DNA of 53,305 bases from Curtobacterium sp. UCD-KPL2560 (GTDB lineage: Bacteria > Actinomycetota > Actinomycetes > Actinomycetales > Microbacteriaceae), in NCBI RefSeq assembly GCF_001705035.1, contig NZ_MCIG01000014.1, forward strand, positions 1 to 53,305. Direction: 5' to 3'. A model generated the notes under the pieces. It did no database searches. It had not been told where the DNA came from and was given only the letters and a program-made list of their open reading frames with translations. This document shows, one piece after another, positions 15,934 through 25,223 of this stretch. The position numbers were made by a program, and so were the translations under genes. The first letter of the stretch is position 1. Each line of letters begins with the position of its first letter.

Positions 15934-16446
15934 ATGACCGACGAGGCCCAGACCCTTGGCCCAGTCCAGGACCCCGCCGTACGCGCACGAGTCGCCGAGC
16001 TGCACGCGTCCGGCATGGGGCGCAACGCGATCGCGTCGGAGCTCGGTCTCGGCACGTCGACGGTCACCCGGATCGCGAAGGCCCTCGGGCTGGACTTCTC
16101 CCGCGCGCAGACGGCGGTCGCGGTCGCTGCCCGGGTCCGGACGCTCAAGGAGCGACGGGCGGACATCGTGGCGCGGCTCTACACCCGGGCGGAGGCGAAC
16201 CTCGACCGGCTCGAGGCAGAGACGTTCCGGACGCTCGTCCGTGGTGAGGGCGGCGCGGAGCACGCGACGACACTCGACTTCGTCCCGCCCGAGCACGACC
16301 GGGCGCTCGTCGCGACGATCAGCACCGCGCTGACCGCTGCCGCGAAGCTCGAGCTGCAGGACGGCGACCAGAAGGCCGACGACGCGAAGTCGCTGCTGCG
16401 GAACCTCGGCGCGGCGCTGCAGGCCATCCCCGACGGGGACGAGTAG
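15934..16446 (+). CDS. terS: Terminase small subunit
   Basis: A 170-residue protein with an N-terminal helix-turn-helix (about residues 22-50: GMGRNAIASELGLGTSTVTRIA) followed by long helices, as in small terminases that recognise the packaging start. It precedes the large subunit, though separated from it by an opposite-strand gene. The acidic C-terminus could contact TerL. Confidence 0.78.
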   Translation: MTDEAQTLGPVQDPAVRARVAELHASGMGRNAIASELGLGTSTVTRIAKALGLDFSRAQTAVAVAARVRTLKERRADIVARLYTRAEANLDRLEAETFRTLVRGEGGAEHATTLDFVPPEHDRALVATISTALTAAAKLELQDGDQKADDAKSLLRNLGAALQAIPDGDE

Positions 16447-16489
16447 ACGCCTCGGTCCGGGTGTGTTCGGGTCACGCCCGGGCCGGGTG

Positions 16490-17122
16490 CTACTTCGCCT
16501 GGCGCTTCGCCTTCACCCTGGCGACGCGCGCTGGCCCTTGGAAAACCTCGCTGAGCACTTCAGCCATCAGGGCGAGGATCTCCTCCGAATCGGTGTCGTC
16601 GATGGGGACGTCGATGTCACCGTGTGCCATGTCGTTCCCCGCGAAGCGCACCTCGTGTGCAAGTTCGGCGATGGCCGGTCGGATGAGGCCGGCGTCACGC
16701 ATCGCGTCGATCTTCACGGCGAGAGTGCCCCGATCGATGCCCTTCGCCTTCGCAGTTGCCTCTACGACAGTGCGCGCCATGAGCACTGCGGCCATGTGGT
16801 TCCCCACGGACCGACTCGAGTAGGCCTCTCTCGCCGCGCGAGCGATCGACTCTGGCACGTCGGATACATCAGGGCTAACGCCGACCCGCGGCCACCAGTC
16901 GATGTCTTCGTCCCTGACGGACGTGAGGGCGCGGTTGACCCAGGTGATGTCCTGACCCTCGATGCCGTTGGGAGGGAAGAGAGTTGCGTCACCGGTCGAC
17001 GGCTCGGAGCACTGGTCACAAGTCGCCGCGAACTGCACTCGCCCCCCGGACCGCGTGAGCGATCCCCACCGGAGGGTGAAGTGCGAGTAGCTCTGGCAGA
17101 AGGGGCACGTCGTCGAGGCCAT
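16490..17122 (-). CDS. Zinc-ribbon plus DUF4145-like protein (candidate moron)
   Basis: A leftward 210-residue gene between terS and terL. The N-terminus has a zinc ribbon (CPFC at 6-9 and CDQC at about 35-38). The C-terminal half (about residues 100-200) has the DUF4145 pattern: a helix with ARTVVEATAKAKGI, then LIRPAIAELAHEVRFAGNDMAHGD. DUF4145 proteins are often linked to restriction and phage-resistance loci. The start is only 26 bases from terL's, divergent. Lower GC than the packaging genes hints at separate acquisition and separate expression in lysogens. Confidence 0.75.
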   Translation of the reverse strand: MASTTCPFCQSYSHFTLRWGSLTRSGGRVQFAATCDQCSEPSTGDATLFPPNGIEGQDITWVNRALTSVRDEDIDWWPRVGVSPDVSDVPESIARAAREAYSSRSVGNHMAAVLMARTVVEATAKAKGIDRGTLAVKIDAMRDAGLIRPAIAELAHEVRFAGNDMAHGDIDVPIDDTDSEEILALMAEVLSEVFQGPARVARVKAKRQAK

Positions 17123-17148
17123 GCCGCCATTCTGACCGATCCTCGGGG

Positions 17149-18450
17149 GTGAAGGTGTCCCTCGACTCGTTCGTCCGGTCCCCGTTTTCCGGGAAGCAGC
17201 TCCGCAGCATCCGTGACTGCACCGCCTCGGTCAACATCTGGGACGGGTCGATCCGTGCCGGCAAGACGCTCGTGTCCCTGTTCGCGTGGATGATCTTCAT
17301 CGCCGACGCCCCGCCCACCGGCGAGGTCGTGATGATCGGCCGGACCCGGGAGTCGATCGCCCGCAACATCTTCGGCGTGCTGCAGGACCGCACCCTGTTC
17401 GGCGACCTCGCTGACCAGGTCGTCTACACGCCCGGCGCCCCGACCGGCTACATCCTCGGCCGCCGCGTGCACGTCATCGGCGCGTCCGACGTGAAGGCCG
17501 AGAAGACCATCCGAGGCATGACCGTGGCCGGCGCGTACGTCGACGAGGTCACCGTCATCCCCGAGGAGTTCTTCACCCAGCTGCTCGGCCGCATGTCGGT
17601 GAAGGGCGCCCGCCTGTTCGGGACCACGAACCCCGACAACCCAGCGCACTGGCTCAAGCGGAAGTTCCTCGACCGCATCGCCGAGCTCCCCGACTGGCGG
17701 TACTTCCAGTTCCGGATGACCGACAACCCGTCGCTCACCCCCGAGTTCATCGCCGCGAAGCACCGAGAGTTCACGGGCCTGTGGTTCCGCCGGTTCATCC
17801 TCGGCGAGTGGGTCGCCGCCGAGGGCGCGGTCTACGACATGTGGGACCCCGACCGGCACGTCGTCCGCTTCGACGACATGCCCCCGATCCGCCGGTTCCT
17901 CGGCGTCGGCATCGACTACGGCACGAACCACGCGACGTCCGCGATCGCGCTCGGCCTCGGCTACGACCGCCGCCTGTACCTGATGGACGAGCTCCGCATC
18001 GACGCCGCCCAGTCGCAGCACCGGTTCACGGACTCCGAGCAGGCGCGCCTCGTGAAGCAGTGGCTCCCGAAGGCGCACATGCCCGAGGACTACGGCCTCA
18101 AGCCGGAGTGGATGATCGCCGACCAGGCCGGCGCGTCGTTCCGCGAGGAGCTGTCCCGCGACCGGCCCGGCGAGCCGCCCGTGCACACGCACGCCGCGGA
18201 CAAGGACGTCAAGTACGGGATCAGCACCATCGCGTCCCTCCTCGGCGACGACAACCTCCGCGTCTCCGACCGCTGCCAGGGTTTCATCACCGAGGCACCC
18301 GGCTACTCGTGGGACCCGAAGCGGGTGCAGGCCGGCCACGACGAGCCGATCAAGGTCGCCGACGACTCCCTCGACGCCGGCCGGTACATCGTCACCACGC
18401 TCGAGCACCAGTGGCGCTCCGAGCTCCGCACGCTCACCCCATCGTTCTGA
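17149..18450 (+). CDS. terL: Terminase large subunit
   Basis: A 433-residue packaging motor and nuclease. The ATPase domain has Walker A GSIRAGKT (33-40) and Walker B AYVDEV (129-134) followed by a GTTNPDNP coupling segment. The nuclease domain begins at GIDYGTN (about residue 258), with further acidic residues in MIADQAGA and the C-terminal DDSLDAGRY. Overall it resembles PBSX-type terminases. GTG at 17149, with a second GTG at 17155 as alternative; upstream there are only 26 bases to the divergent gene. Confidence 0.93.
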   Translation: MKVSLDSFVRSPFSGKQLRSIRDCTASVNIWDGSIRAGKTLVSLFAWMIFIADAPPTGEVVMIGRTRESIARNIFGVLQDRTLFGDLADQVVYTPGAPTGYILGRRVHVIGASDVKAEKTIRGMTVAGAYVDEVTVIPEEFFTQLLGRMSVKGARLFGTTNPDNPAHWLKRKFLDRIAELPDWRYFQFRMTDNPSLTPEFIAAKHREFTGLWFRRFILGEWVAAEGAVYDMWDPDRHVVRFDDMPPIRRFLGVGIDYGTNHATSAIALGLGYDRRLYLMDELRIDAAQSQHRFTDSEQARLVKQWLPKAHMPEDYGLKPEWMIADQAGASFREELSRDRPGEPPVHTHAADKDVKYGISTIASLLGDDNLRVSDRCQGFITEAPGYSWDPKRVQAGHDEPIKVADDSLDAGRYIVTTLEHQWRSELRTLTPSF

Positions 18451-18465
18451 CCCGAGGAGGTTCGG

Positions 18466-20091
18466 ATGCCGCTGCCGATCAGCGACCCGAAGGCCGCATG
18501 GCCGCCGGCCCGCCTTTCGAACGTCCTCGGCAAGGTCAAGGAGTGGGACGCCTGGTGGACGGGCGACCTGGACCGCCTCGCGGCCGTGTACGGCGGCGTC
18601 GACGCGACCCGGCAGGCGACCGGCGGCGCGGTCGTGAAGGTCGCCCGGTCGGTCAAGCGCTGGTTCGTCGGGGAGCCGACCGCCGGGCAGGACCGGAACA
18701 CGAAGGTCCCGATGCCCGTCGCGGCGGAGATGTGCCAGGCGTCGTCGGACCTGCTGTTCTCCGACCCGTTCACGGTCACGGTGAAGGCGGCGAAGACGCA
18801 GGCGCGGCTCGACGAGATCCTCGACGATGACTTCCACACCACGATCGCGGAGGCCGCCGAGATGGCGGCAGCGCACGGCGGCGTGTACCTCGTCGCGGCG
18901 TGGGACGACAAGGTCGCGCAGCAGGCGTTCCCCACGGTCCGCGCCACCGACCAGGCCGACCCCGAGTTCCGGTTCGGCCGCCTCACGGCGGTCACGTTCT
19001 GGTCCGTCGTGAAGACCGAGGGCGACAACGTGTGGCGCCACCTCGAGCGGCACGAGATCGCGAACGGCGTCGGCGTCATCCTCCACGGGCTCTACCAGGG
19101 CACGGCCGACACGCTCGGCATCAGTGTCGGCCTCGACCACTCCGAGGTCACCGCGCCCCTCGCCGTGCACGTCGACCTGAACCTGCCCGGCACGATCACC
19201 ACGGGCAGCCCGGGCCTCGCGGTCACGTACGTCCCGAACCAGACGCCGAACCGGCTGTGGCGCACCGACACCGTCGGCCGGAACCTCGGGCGGTCCGACC
19301 TCGACGGCACCGAACGTCTCATGGACGAGCTCGTCGAGACGATGTCCGACCTGATGCGCGCACGCCGAGCCGCTCGTGCCCGGGTGCTGTACTCGAAGCC
19401 GCTCGCCAAGTCGATGGGCGTCGGCAAGGGCAACGCGATCGACACCGCGCAGGAGACCTACGTCGGCGTCGAGGCGCTCGGCGGCAAGGATCAGGCACGG
19501 CTCACCGACATGGTGCAGGTCGTCCAGCCCACGTTCGACCCGACCGGGTACCTCGCGACCGCACGGGCTCTGCTCGAGCAGATCGTCGAGCTCGCCGGCT
19601 ACTCGGCGCAGACGTTCGGCCTCGACACCGGCTCGTCCGGCGACTCCGCCGGCAGCCGCACCGCGACCGAGGTCGAGTCGCGGGAGCGGCGGTCGCTGAT
19701 GACCCGCGGCCGGAAGCTCCGCGAGTGGAAGCCCGCGCTGCTCCGGTTCGTCGAGAAGCTGCTCCTCGTCGACGCGCACGTCTTCGCGACGGGCGCGACC
19801 GACGTCACGGACCTCGCCATCGAGTTCTCCGACGGTGTGCAGGACAACCCGCTCGCCCTCGCGCAGACCGCGCTCGCCCTGTACCAGGGCCAGTCCGCGT
19901 CCGTCGAGGAGCGCGTGGCGATCCTGCACCCCGACTGGCAGGACACCGAGGTGCAGAAGGAGGCCGCGAAGATCCGCGAGGAGTTCGCGCTCGGCGGCCT
20001 CAACGACCCGGCGATGGCCGGCTTCGACGCGAACACCGAGGGGGCCGCCCGTGGCGACGAACCAGGAGCCGCAGAGCCGACCGACCGCTGA
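18466..20091 (+). CDS. Portal protein
   Basis: A 541-residue portal of the SPP1 gp6-like family, forming the ring through which DNA enters the capsid. It starts after GAGGAGG (18453-18459) right downstream of terL. The conserved features are the wing/stem region with VTYVPNQTPN and the crown-like helical C-terminus. The acidic tail overlaps the minor head gene by 41 bases. Confidence 0.88.
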   Translation: MPLPISDPKAAWPPARLSNVLGKVKEWDAWWTGDLDRLAAVYGGVDATRQATGGAVVKVARSVKRWFVGEPTAGQDRNTKVPMPVAAEMCQASSDLLFSDPFTVTVKAAKTQARLDEILDDDFHTTIAEAAEMAAAHGGVYLVAAWDDKVAQQAFPTVRATDQADPEFRFGRLTAVTFWSVVKTEGDNVWRHLERHEIANGVGVILHGLYQGTADTLGISVGLDHSEVTAPLAVHVDLNLPGTITTGSPGLAVTYVPNQTPNRLWRTDTVGRNLGRSDLDGTERLMDELVETMSDLMRARRAARARVLYSKPLAKSMGVGKGNAIDTAQETYVGVEALGGKDQARLTDMVQVVQPTFDPTGYLATARALLEQIVELAGYSAQTFGLDTGSSGDSAGSRTATEVESRERRSLMTRGRKLREWKPALLRFVEKLLLVDAHVFATGATDVTDLAIEFSDGVQDNPLALAQTALALYQGQSASVEERVAILHPDWQDTEVQKEAAKIREEFALGGLNDPAMAGFDANTEGAARGDEPGAAEPTDR

Positions 20092-21307
20092 GGCCGTCGC
20101 GGCGCTCGTCGCACTCCATATCGCTGCCGAGTCGCACCTGCTCGACACGATCACGGAGATCCTCCGCCGGTCGGGGTCGCTCGCGTCGGCGCTGCCAGGC
20201 ATCCGCCGCGTCGTGCGGCAGGTCGTCCAGCAGCTCGCCGCCCGCACCCCGGCGCTCGTCGACGAGGTCATCAACGGGGAGCTGATCGACGGCGCCGCGA
20301 CCGCCGAGCGGGAGGTGCTGGCGGACATCGTGCAGCTCACCGACGGCGGGGCGCAGAAGGCGATCGAGGGTCGCATCCGGCGGGTCCTCGGCCGCGAACT
20401 GCCGGCGGGCGCGTCCAGGGGGTCGCCCGGCGGCATCCCGCCTCGCCGGCCCCCGGGCTCGGCGCTCGTGCCGGCGGGACGGCCGCGGGACTTCGACCTC
20501 AGCGTCCCGACGTCGGTGCGCGCCGAGGCCGCGATCCGGGAGTCGCTCGTCTCCGAGCTGCAGGACGTGCGCCGCCGCATCACCCGCCTCGACAACGACA
20601 TCTACAAGATGCTCGCCCCGCAGGCCGCCCGCGTGCAGGTGCTCGACGTCGAACTCACCCCGGCGCAGGCGCAGGCGATCGCGTGGCGGGACTTCACGTC
20701 GAACGGGATCACCGGGTTCACCGACAAGTCCGGCCGCGAGTGGTCGCTGTCGGCGTACACGGAGATGGCGGTCCGGACCGCGGCGGCCCGCGCGTTCAAC
20801 GCCTCCCACCTCGAGCGGATGCACGCGATCGGGGTGCGCTACTTCACCGTGTCCGACGTCGGCTCCCCGTGCCCGCTGTGCCTGCCGTGGCAGGGCGCTG
20901 TGCTGACCGACGGGACCGTGCCCGCCCCGGAGCTGCGGGTCGACGCGACGATCGCGGAGGCGGCCGCACGAGGCCTGTTCCACCCGAACTGCCGCCACTA
21001 CCTCACCGCCGTATTCCCCGGCATCACCACGCTCCCGCCCCGTCAGGAGTGGACGCCCGCGCACGAGGCCCGCTACCGGGCCGTGCAGAAGCAGCGCCGC
21101 CTCGAGCTGGCGGTGCGGAAGGCAAAGCGGCAGCAGGAGAACGCGCTCGACGGCGACCGGGCGGCCGACGCGAAGGCGAAGGTCCGGGCGGCGCAGAAGC
21201 GGCTCCGGGACCACGTCAACAGCCGCGACGACCTCGCCCGCAACTCGCGGCGCGAGCAGCCGCACCTCCGCGACGCGTACGCGCAGATCCCGCTCTTCAC
21301 CAGCTAG
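20051..21307 (+). CDS. MuF-like minor head protein
   Basis: A 418-residue protein, GTG start inside the portal gene. The C-terminal half has the minor capsid/MuF pattern: helix SAYTEMAVRTAAARAFN, then CPLC in SPCPLCLPWQG and HPNCRH, which probably bind zinc. Such proteins join the procapsid with the portal and scaffold. The distal 90 residues are very basic and helical, suited to contact DNA or scaffold. Confidence 0.85.
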   Translation: MATNQEPQSRPTAEAVAALVALHIAAESHLLDTITEILRRSGSLASALPGIRRVVRQVVQQLAARTPALVDEVINGELIDGAATAEREVLADIVQLTDGGAQKAIEGRIRRVLGRELPAGASRGSPGGIPPRRPPGSALVPAGRPRDFDLSVPTSVRAEAAIRESLVSELQDVRRRITRLDNDIYKMLAPQAARVQVLDVELTPAQAQAIAWRDFTSNGITGFTDKSGREWSLSAYTEMAVRTAAARAFNASHLERMHAIGVRYFTVSDVGSPCPLCLPWQGAVLTDGTVPAPELRVDATIAEAAARGLFHPNCRHYLTAVFPGITTLPPRQEWTPAHEARYRAVQKQRRLELAVRKAKRQQENALDGDRAADAKAKVRAAQKRLRDHVNSRDDLARNSRREQPHLRDAYAQIPLFTS

Positions 21308-21316
21308 GAGGCCGAC

Positions 21317-21463
21317 GTGATCCTCGGCATCGGGTCCACCGTCACCTACCAGGAGCGCGTCTGGACCGTCGTCGCGACGTCCGCGCACTCTCGGTTCCTG
21401 CAGTCCCTCGACGGATGCTGCAGCACCCGCGTCAACGTCGACCGTCTGGTCGCCGCCCCGTGA
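21317..21463 (+). CDS. Hypothetical protein, 48 aa
   Basis: A GTG start preceded by GGAGG (21307-21311) opens a 48-residue, beta-rich protein (GIGSTVTYQERVWTVVA) resembling a small SH3-like barrel, with adjacent cysteines. It overlaps the next small ORF by four bases. Common in head regions of actinophages; role unknown. Confidence 0.5.
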   Translation: MILGIGSTVTYQERVWTVVATSAHSRFLQSLDGCCSTRVNVDRLVAAP

Positions 21464-21558
21464 CCGAGAACCGGTGGCCGCTCGGCCCCGTCACCGACCT
21501 ACCCACGTCCGGCCAGGCGCCGGACACCACCCCCGAGGAACCCAGGAGGCTCCCGTGA
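21460..21558 (+). CDS. Very short coupled ORF, 32 aa
   Basis: A 32-codon GTG-started, Pro-rich ORF bridging the previous stop and the scaffold start by four-base overlaps, and containing the scaffold ribosome site (AGGAGG, about 21544-21549). It may work mainly as a translational coupler. Confidence 0.3.
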   Translation: MTENRWPLGPVTDLPTSGQAPDTTPEEPRRLP

Positions 21559-22319
21559 CCCGCATCGTCCCCAGCACCGCACTCCCCGTCATCGCCGACC
21601 GTGACGGCCTTGCCGTCATCGGCCGCACCCGCCACGCTCTCATGGGCATCCGCTACGAGGAAGGCGAGGGCGGCGCAGGCGACGCCGGTGCCGGCGGCTC
21701 GGAGGGAGCCGGGACCGGCTCCGAGGGCGGGCAGGGCGGCGAGAGCGGCACCGGAGCGGGCGCCGAGGCGCAGGATGTCGCGTCGCTCCCCGCCTGGGCG
21801 CAGAAGGTCATCACCGATGCCCGGAACGACGCGGCCCGGTACCGCACCGGCAGCGAGACCGCCGCGAAGACCGCCGCCGAGAAGGCGCAGCAGGAACTCG
21901 TCGACAAGATCGCGATCGCCGCCGGCCTCAAGCAGGACGACGCGCAGGACCCCGCGAAGCTCGCCGCCGCGGTGCAGCAGGCCCAGGACGCTGCGAAGGC
22001 CACCGAGCGCCGCCTCGCCGTCTTCACGGCCGCCGCGGACACCGCGCAGGCGAACGCGCTCCTCAACCGCCTCGACTTCACGAACTCCATCGCCGGGCTG
22101 GACCCGACCGATGCGACCGGCATCGCCGCAGCTGTCAAGGCCGCGGTCGACGCCGACCCCTCGCTCAAGACGACCCGGGCGGTCGGTGCGAGCACGGCAG
22201 ACACCGGCACTGGAAGTGGCGAAGGTCAGCCGATCACCGAAGCGCAGCTCGCGCAGATGACCCCCGAGCAGATCGACAAGGCGTACCGCGAGGGCCGCCT
22301 CAACAGCCTGCTCGGCTAA
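21555..22319 (+). CDS. Capsid scaffolding protein
   Basis: A 254-residue protein, mostly predicted coiled coil (about residues 95-180; Ala, Gln, Lys and Glu-rich) after a Gly/Glu-rich low-complexity N-terminal linker, with a C-terminal LAQMTPEQIDKAYREGRL helix typical of scaffold tails that bind the coat. It lies directly upstream of the major capsid gene, as expected. Confidence 0.8.
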   Translation: MTRIVPSTALPVIADRDGLAVIGRTRHALMGIRYEEGEGGAGDAGAGGSEGAGTGSEGGQGGESGTGAGAEAQDVASLPAWAQKVITDARNDAARYRTGSETAAKTAAEKAQQELVDKIAIAAGLKQDDAQDPAKLAAAVQQAQDAAKATERRLAVFTAAADTAQANALLNRLDFTNSIAGLDPTDATGIAAAVKAAVDADPSLKTTRAVGASTADTGTGSGEGQPITEAQLAQMTPEQIDKAYREGRLNSLLG

Positions 22320-22336
22320 CCCCGAAGGGACCCACC

Positions 22337-23197
22337 GTGGCATTCGTCCACTTCCGCCCGACGATCTGGAGCGCCCTGCTCCTCGTCGCGCTCCGCAAGA
22401 ACCTCGTCTACAGCGCCTTCACCAACCGGGACTACGAGGGCGAGATCGCCGAGGCTGGCGACTCGGTCCGCATCACCTCGGTCGGCCGCCCGACCGTCGG
22501 GACGTACGTGCCGTACGTCACGAAGATCGACCCCGAGCAGCTCTCGGACACGTCCCGCACGCTGATCGTCGACCAGCAGAAGTACTTCGCCTTCGAGGTC
22601 GACGACGTCGACAAGCGGCAGGCGAAGGGCGACGTCATGCCGCAGCTCAAGGACGAGGCCGCGTTCGCCTTCGGCGACGTCGTCGACCAGTACCTCGCGT
22701 CGTTCTACACGTCGATCCAGGCCGCGAACCAGCTCACCCCGCTGACCATCGCGATCTCGAAGCCGACGGACTTCTACGACAAGGTGCTCGTCGCCCTCAA
22801 GGTCCGGCTCGACAAGGCGAACGTCCCCACCCAGGGTCGCTCCGTCGCGATCACCCCGGAGCAGCACGGCCTCCTCCTGCTCGACCCCCGCTTCGTCAAG
22901 GCGAACGAGTCGGGCACGCAGGACGGCCTCCGCAACGGCCAGGTCGGCCGCGCCGCGGGCTTCGACATCATCATGTCGAACAACGCGCCGGTGCTGAACG
23001 CCTCGACGGGCCAGTCCGTCGTGATCGCCGGCAACGACCGCGCGATCACCTACGCCGAGCAGATCAACAAGACCGAGGCGTACCGCCCGCAGGACTCGTT
23101 CTCGGACGCCATCAAGGGCCTGCTCGTCTACGGCGCGAAGAACGTCCGCCCGGACAGCCTCGCGTCGGCCATCGTCACCATCGACCCGCTCAACTGA
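22337..23197 (+). CDS. Major capsid protein
   Basis: A 286-residue coat protein with an HK97-like fold expected from its size and order of elements: an N-arm, the GDSVRITSVGRP segment (about 42-53), the spine region with FEVDDVDKRQAKGD (about 85-98), and a C-terminal part with AYRPQDSFSDAIKGLLVYG. Closest pattern is the P22-coat-like group of siphophages. Preceded by a separate scaffold, so no fused delta domain is needed. GTG start. Confidence 0.85.
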   Translation: MAFVHFRPTIWSALLLVALRKNLVYSAFTNRDYEGEIAEAGDSVRITSVGRPTVGTYVPYVTKIDPEQLSDTSRTLIVDQQKYFAFEVDDVDKRQAKGDVMPQLKDEAAFAFGDVVDQYLASFYTSIQAANQLTPLTIAISKPTDFYDKVLVALKVRLDKANVPTQGRSVAITPEQHGLLLLDPRFVKANESGTQDGLRNGQVGRAAGFDIIMSNNAPVLNASTGQSVVIAGNDRAITYAEQINKTEAYRPQDSFSDAIKGLLVYGAKNVRPDSLASAIVTIDPLN

Positions 23198-23216
23198 GCG
23201 AGGAAGGGGCAGCCTC

Positions 23217-23579
23217 ATGGCACGTTCCAGCATCACCGCCGCCGCGCTCGTCGCGAACGGCTCCATCACCGACCCGACGGGCACCGCGACCGGTGTCGGC
23301 GACGGGAACGGTGTCGTCGTGGCGGGCGCGTTCCTCGAGCGCGTCCTCCTCCGCGTCGCGAACGGCGGCGGCTCCTCGGCGACCGTGAAGGTCAAGGCTG
23401 GCTCCGGCACCGCTGCCCTCGCGGCCGGGCAGGGCGACCTGTTCATCGCGGTCGGCGCGGGCGCAACCGCGTGGCTCGGCCCGTTCGAGTCCGCACGGTT
23501 CCAGCAGGCCGACGGCTCCCTCGCGGTCGACGCGACGGCCGCCGTCACGGTCACGGCGTTCCAGGACACCCGCATCTGA
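23217..23579 (+). CDS. Probable head decoration protein
   Basis: A 120-residue, almost all-beta protein (Ala, Gly, Val, Thr-rich) immediately after the coat gene. Size, composition and position suit a capsid decoration or stabilising protein; no sequence motif confirms this. Confidence 0.5.
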   Translation: MARSSITAAALVANGSITDPTGTATGVGDGNGVVVAGAFLERVLLRVANGGGSSATVKVKAGSGTAALAAGQGDLFIAVGAGATAWLGPFESARFQQADGSLAVDATAAVTVTAFQDTRI

Positions 23580-24058
23580 TGGCGGCCGAGGACACCGTGC
23601 ACATCCTCGGGGAGGGCGGCGGCATCTTCGAGCTGTCGCTGCCCCTCCACGAGACGATCGCCGACAAGCTCAAGAAGGGCCTCGTCCGCCGGGTCAACGC
23701 CGACGGCAGCCCCTACGACGAGCACGCTCGCCCGGCCGGCACCGAGCCGGCCGACAAGCGCCCCGCGGTCAGCGCCGCGAAGGACGTCTGGGCCACCTGG
23801 GCCGTCGCCGAGTCGGAGCGCCGCGGCGAGCCGATCTCGATCGACGACGCGCAGGCGCTCACGAAGGACGTCCTCATCGAGCGCTACGGCGTGAAGGCAG
23901 AGACGACCGAGACCGACGAGCAGCGCGCCGAGCGCGAGGCCGCCGAGCTCGACCAGCTCAAGGCCGACGCCGCACTGTTCGACGTGCCCGCCGAGGGCAC
24001 CGCCGACGAGATCCGCGCCGCGATCGCTGAGAAGCGGTCCCAGCAGAAGAACGACTGA
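23579..24058 (+). CDS. Head region protein, 159 aa
   Basis: The ATG shares a base with the preceding stop. The 159-residue product has a short beta N-terminus and a long charged helical C-terminus ending in a SAP/Rho-N-like repeat (LFDVPAEGTADEIRAAI). It lies between decoration and connector genes; a capsid accessory role is inferred. Confidence 0.55.
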   Translation: MAAEDTVHILGEGGGIFELSLPLHETIADKLKKGLVRRVNADGSPYDEHARPAGTEPADKRPAVSAAKDVWATWAVAESERRGEPISIDDAQALTKDVLIERYGVKAETTETDEQRAEREAAELDQLKADAALFDVPAEGTADEIRAAIAEKRSQQKND

Positions 24059-24076
24059 CCCCTCGAGGAGGCGGGC

Positions 24077-24526
24077 ATGACCAGCAGCACCATCCCGGAC
24101 ACGCTCGCCTCCTCCGAGGCGTTCTCGCAGTTCTGCACGGCCCGTGGGGTGAGCCTCCCGGCCAACGCCGGGGCGCTCCTCTACGGCGTCACCCCGCTCG
24201 TGCTCGACGCCACCTCCGGCGCCCGATACGACACCGACCCGTCGACCGGCCTAGCCACTGACCCCGCGATCGCGAAGGCCCTCGCCGACGCGACCTGCCT
24301 GCAGGCGCTCGCCTGGTCGAAGCTCAACATCGACCCCGACACCGGCGGCGTCGTCACGGCCGGCGTGAAGACCGCGAAGGGCATCGGCACCGCCCGGATG
24401 TCCTACGCCGACACCGGCGAGGCCGCCGCTGCCCGCACCGCCGCCGTGTCCGGGCTCGTCCCCGCCGCGGTCGCCCGACTGCGGCAGCTCAACCTGCTCG
24501 ACGCGACCGCGTGGAGCCAGGGATGA
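24077..24526 (+). CDS. Head-tail adaptor (gp6-like)
   Basis: A 149-residue protein in the adaptor position, with helical segments (DPAIAKALADATCLQALAW) as in the HK97 gp6/SPP1 gp15 type connectors that extend the portal. Preceded by GAGGAGG (24064-24070). Overlaps the stopper gene by four bases. Confidence 0.65.
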   Translation: MTSSTIPDTLASSEAFSQFCTARGVSLPANAGALLYGVTPLVLDATSGARYDTDPSTGLATDPAIAKALADATCLQALAWSKLNIDPDTGGVVTAGVKTAKGIGTARMSYADTGEAAAARTAAVSGLVPAAVARLRQLNLLDATAWSQG

Positions 24527-24846
24527 GCGCCGACGACCTCGACGAGTTCTGGGTCCACACGATCACCGTCGAGACGTACCTCGGCGAGGGCGGGAACGGC
24601 GTCGCCTACGCGGCACCCGTCGACGTGCCGTGCTTCATCGACGGCGGCACGAAGATCGCACGGACCGCGACCGGCGAGCAGCTCGTCGTCGCAGCGCCCA
24701 TGTACGCGCCGCTCGAGCACGCCGGCACGCTCACCGCTGGGTCGAAGGTCACCGTCCGCGGGCGGCCCGCGCGCATCCTCGCCGCGACCGTCTACGACTC
24801 CGCCGGCCTCGACCTCCCGGACCACGTGCAGATCGCCCTCACCTGA
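24523..24846 (+). CDS. Head-tail stopper protein
   Basis: A 107-residue beta-barrel-like protein with TVETYLGEGGNGVAYAAP and a KVTVRGRPARI strand, matching the SPP1 gp16-type stopper pattern in actinophages. Its position between adaptor and tail completion genes supports the assignment. Confidence 0.65.
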   Translation: MSADDLDEFWVHTITVETYLGEGGNGVAYAAPVDVPCFIDGGTKIARTATGEQLVVAAPMYAPLEHAGTLTAGSKVTVRGRPARILAATVYDSAGLDLPDHVQIALT

Positions 24847-24857
24847 TCGGAGCCTCC

Positions 24858-25223
24858 GTGTCGATCGAGTGGGAGGACTCCTTCGACTGGGACGGCCTGC
24901 AAGCCCGGAAGGCCGCCGCCGTCACCCCCGCGGTCGCCGCCGGCATGGAGGTCGTCCGGCAGGTCGTCACCCCGAAGGTGCCCGTCGAGATGGGCCACCT
25001 CGTCGGCTCCCCCAGCGTCACCGCGGTCGGTCACGAGGCGACCATCCGGTACGGCGGCCCGTACGCCCGGTACCAGGAGTTCGGCGTCTACTACCGATGG
25101 GGCATGCGCGGCGCGCCGCTGAAGCACACCCACGGGCAGTCCTTCTACCTGACCACGGGCATCGTCGAGGCCCGCGACCCCGCCCTGCGCGCGTGCGCCC
25201 GAGTGTTCGAGGAGCGCCTGTGA
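24858..25223 (+). CDS. Tail completion / minor capsid protein (HK97 gp10-like)
   Basis: A 121-residue GTG-started protein. The VEMGHLVGSPSVTA and YARYQEFGVYYRWG segments recall the HK97 gp10 family (TxTGxLxxS...YAxxxExG), which sits at the head-tail joint. It overlaps the next gene by four bases. Confidence 0.7.
   Translation: MSIEWEDSFDWDGLQARKAAAVTPAVAAGMEVVRQVVTPKVPVEMGHLVGSPSVTAVGHEATIRYGGPYARYQEFGVYYRWGMRGAPLKHTHGQSFYLTTGIVEARDPALRACARVFEERL

Noticed and set aside
16762..20601. 1279-aa antisense ORF across terL and portal
   Set aside because: Very high GC leaves long antisense frames open; the sequence is low-complexity and the plus-strand genes carry clear motifs.
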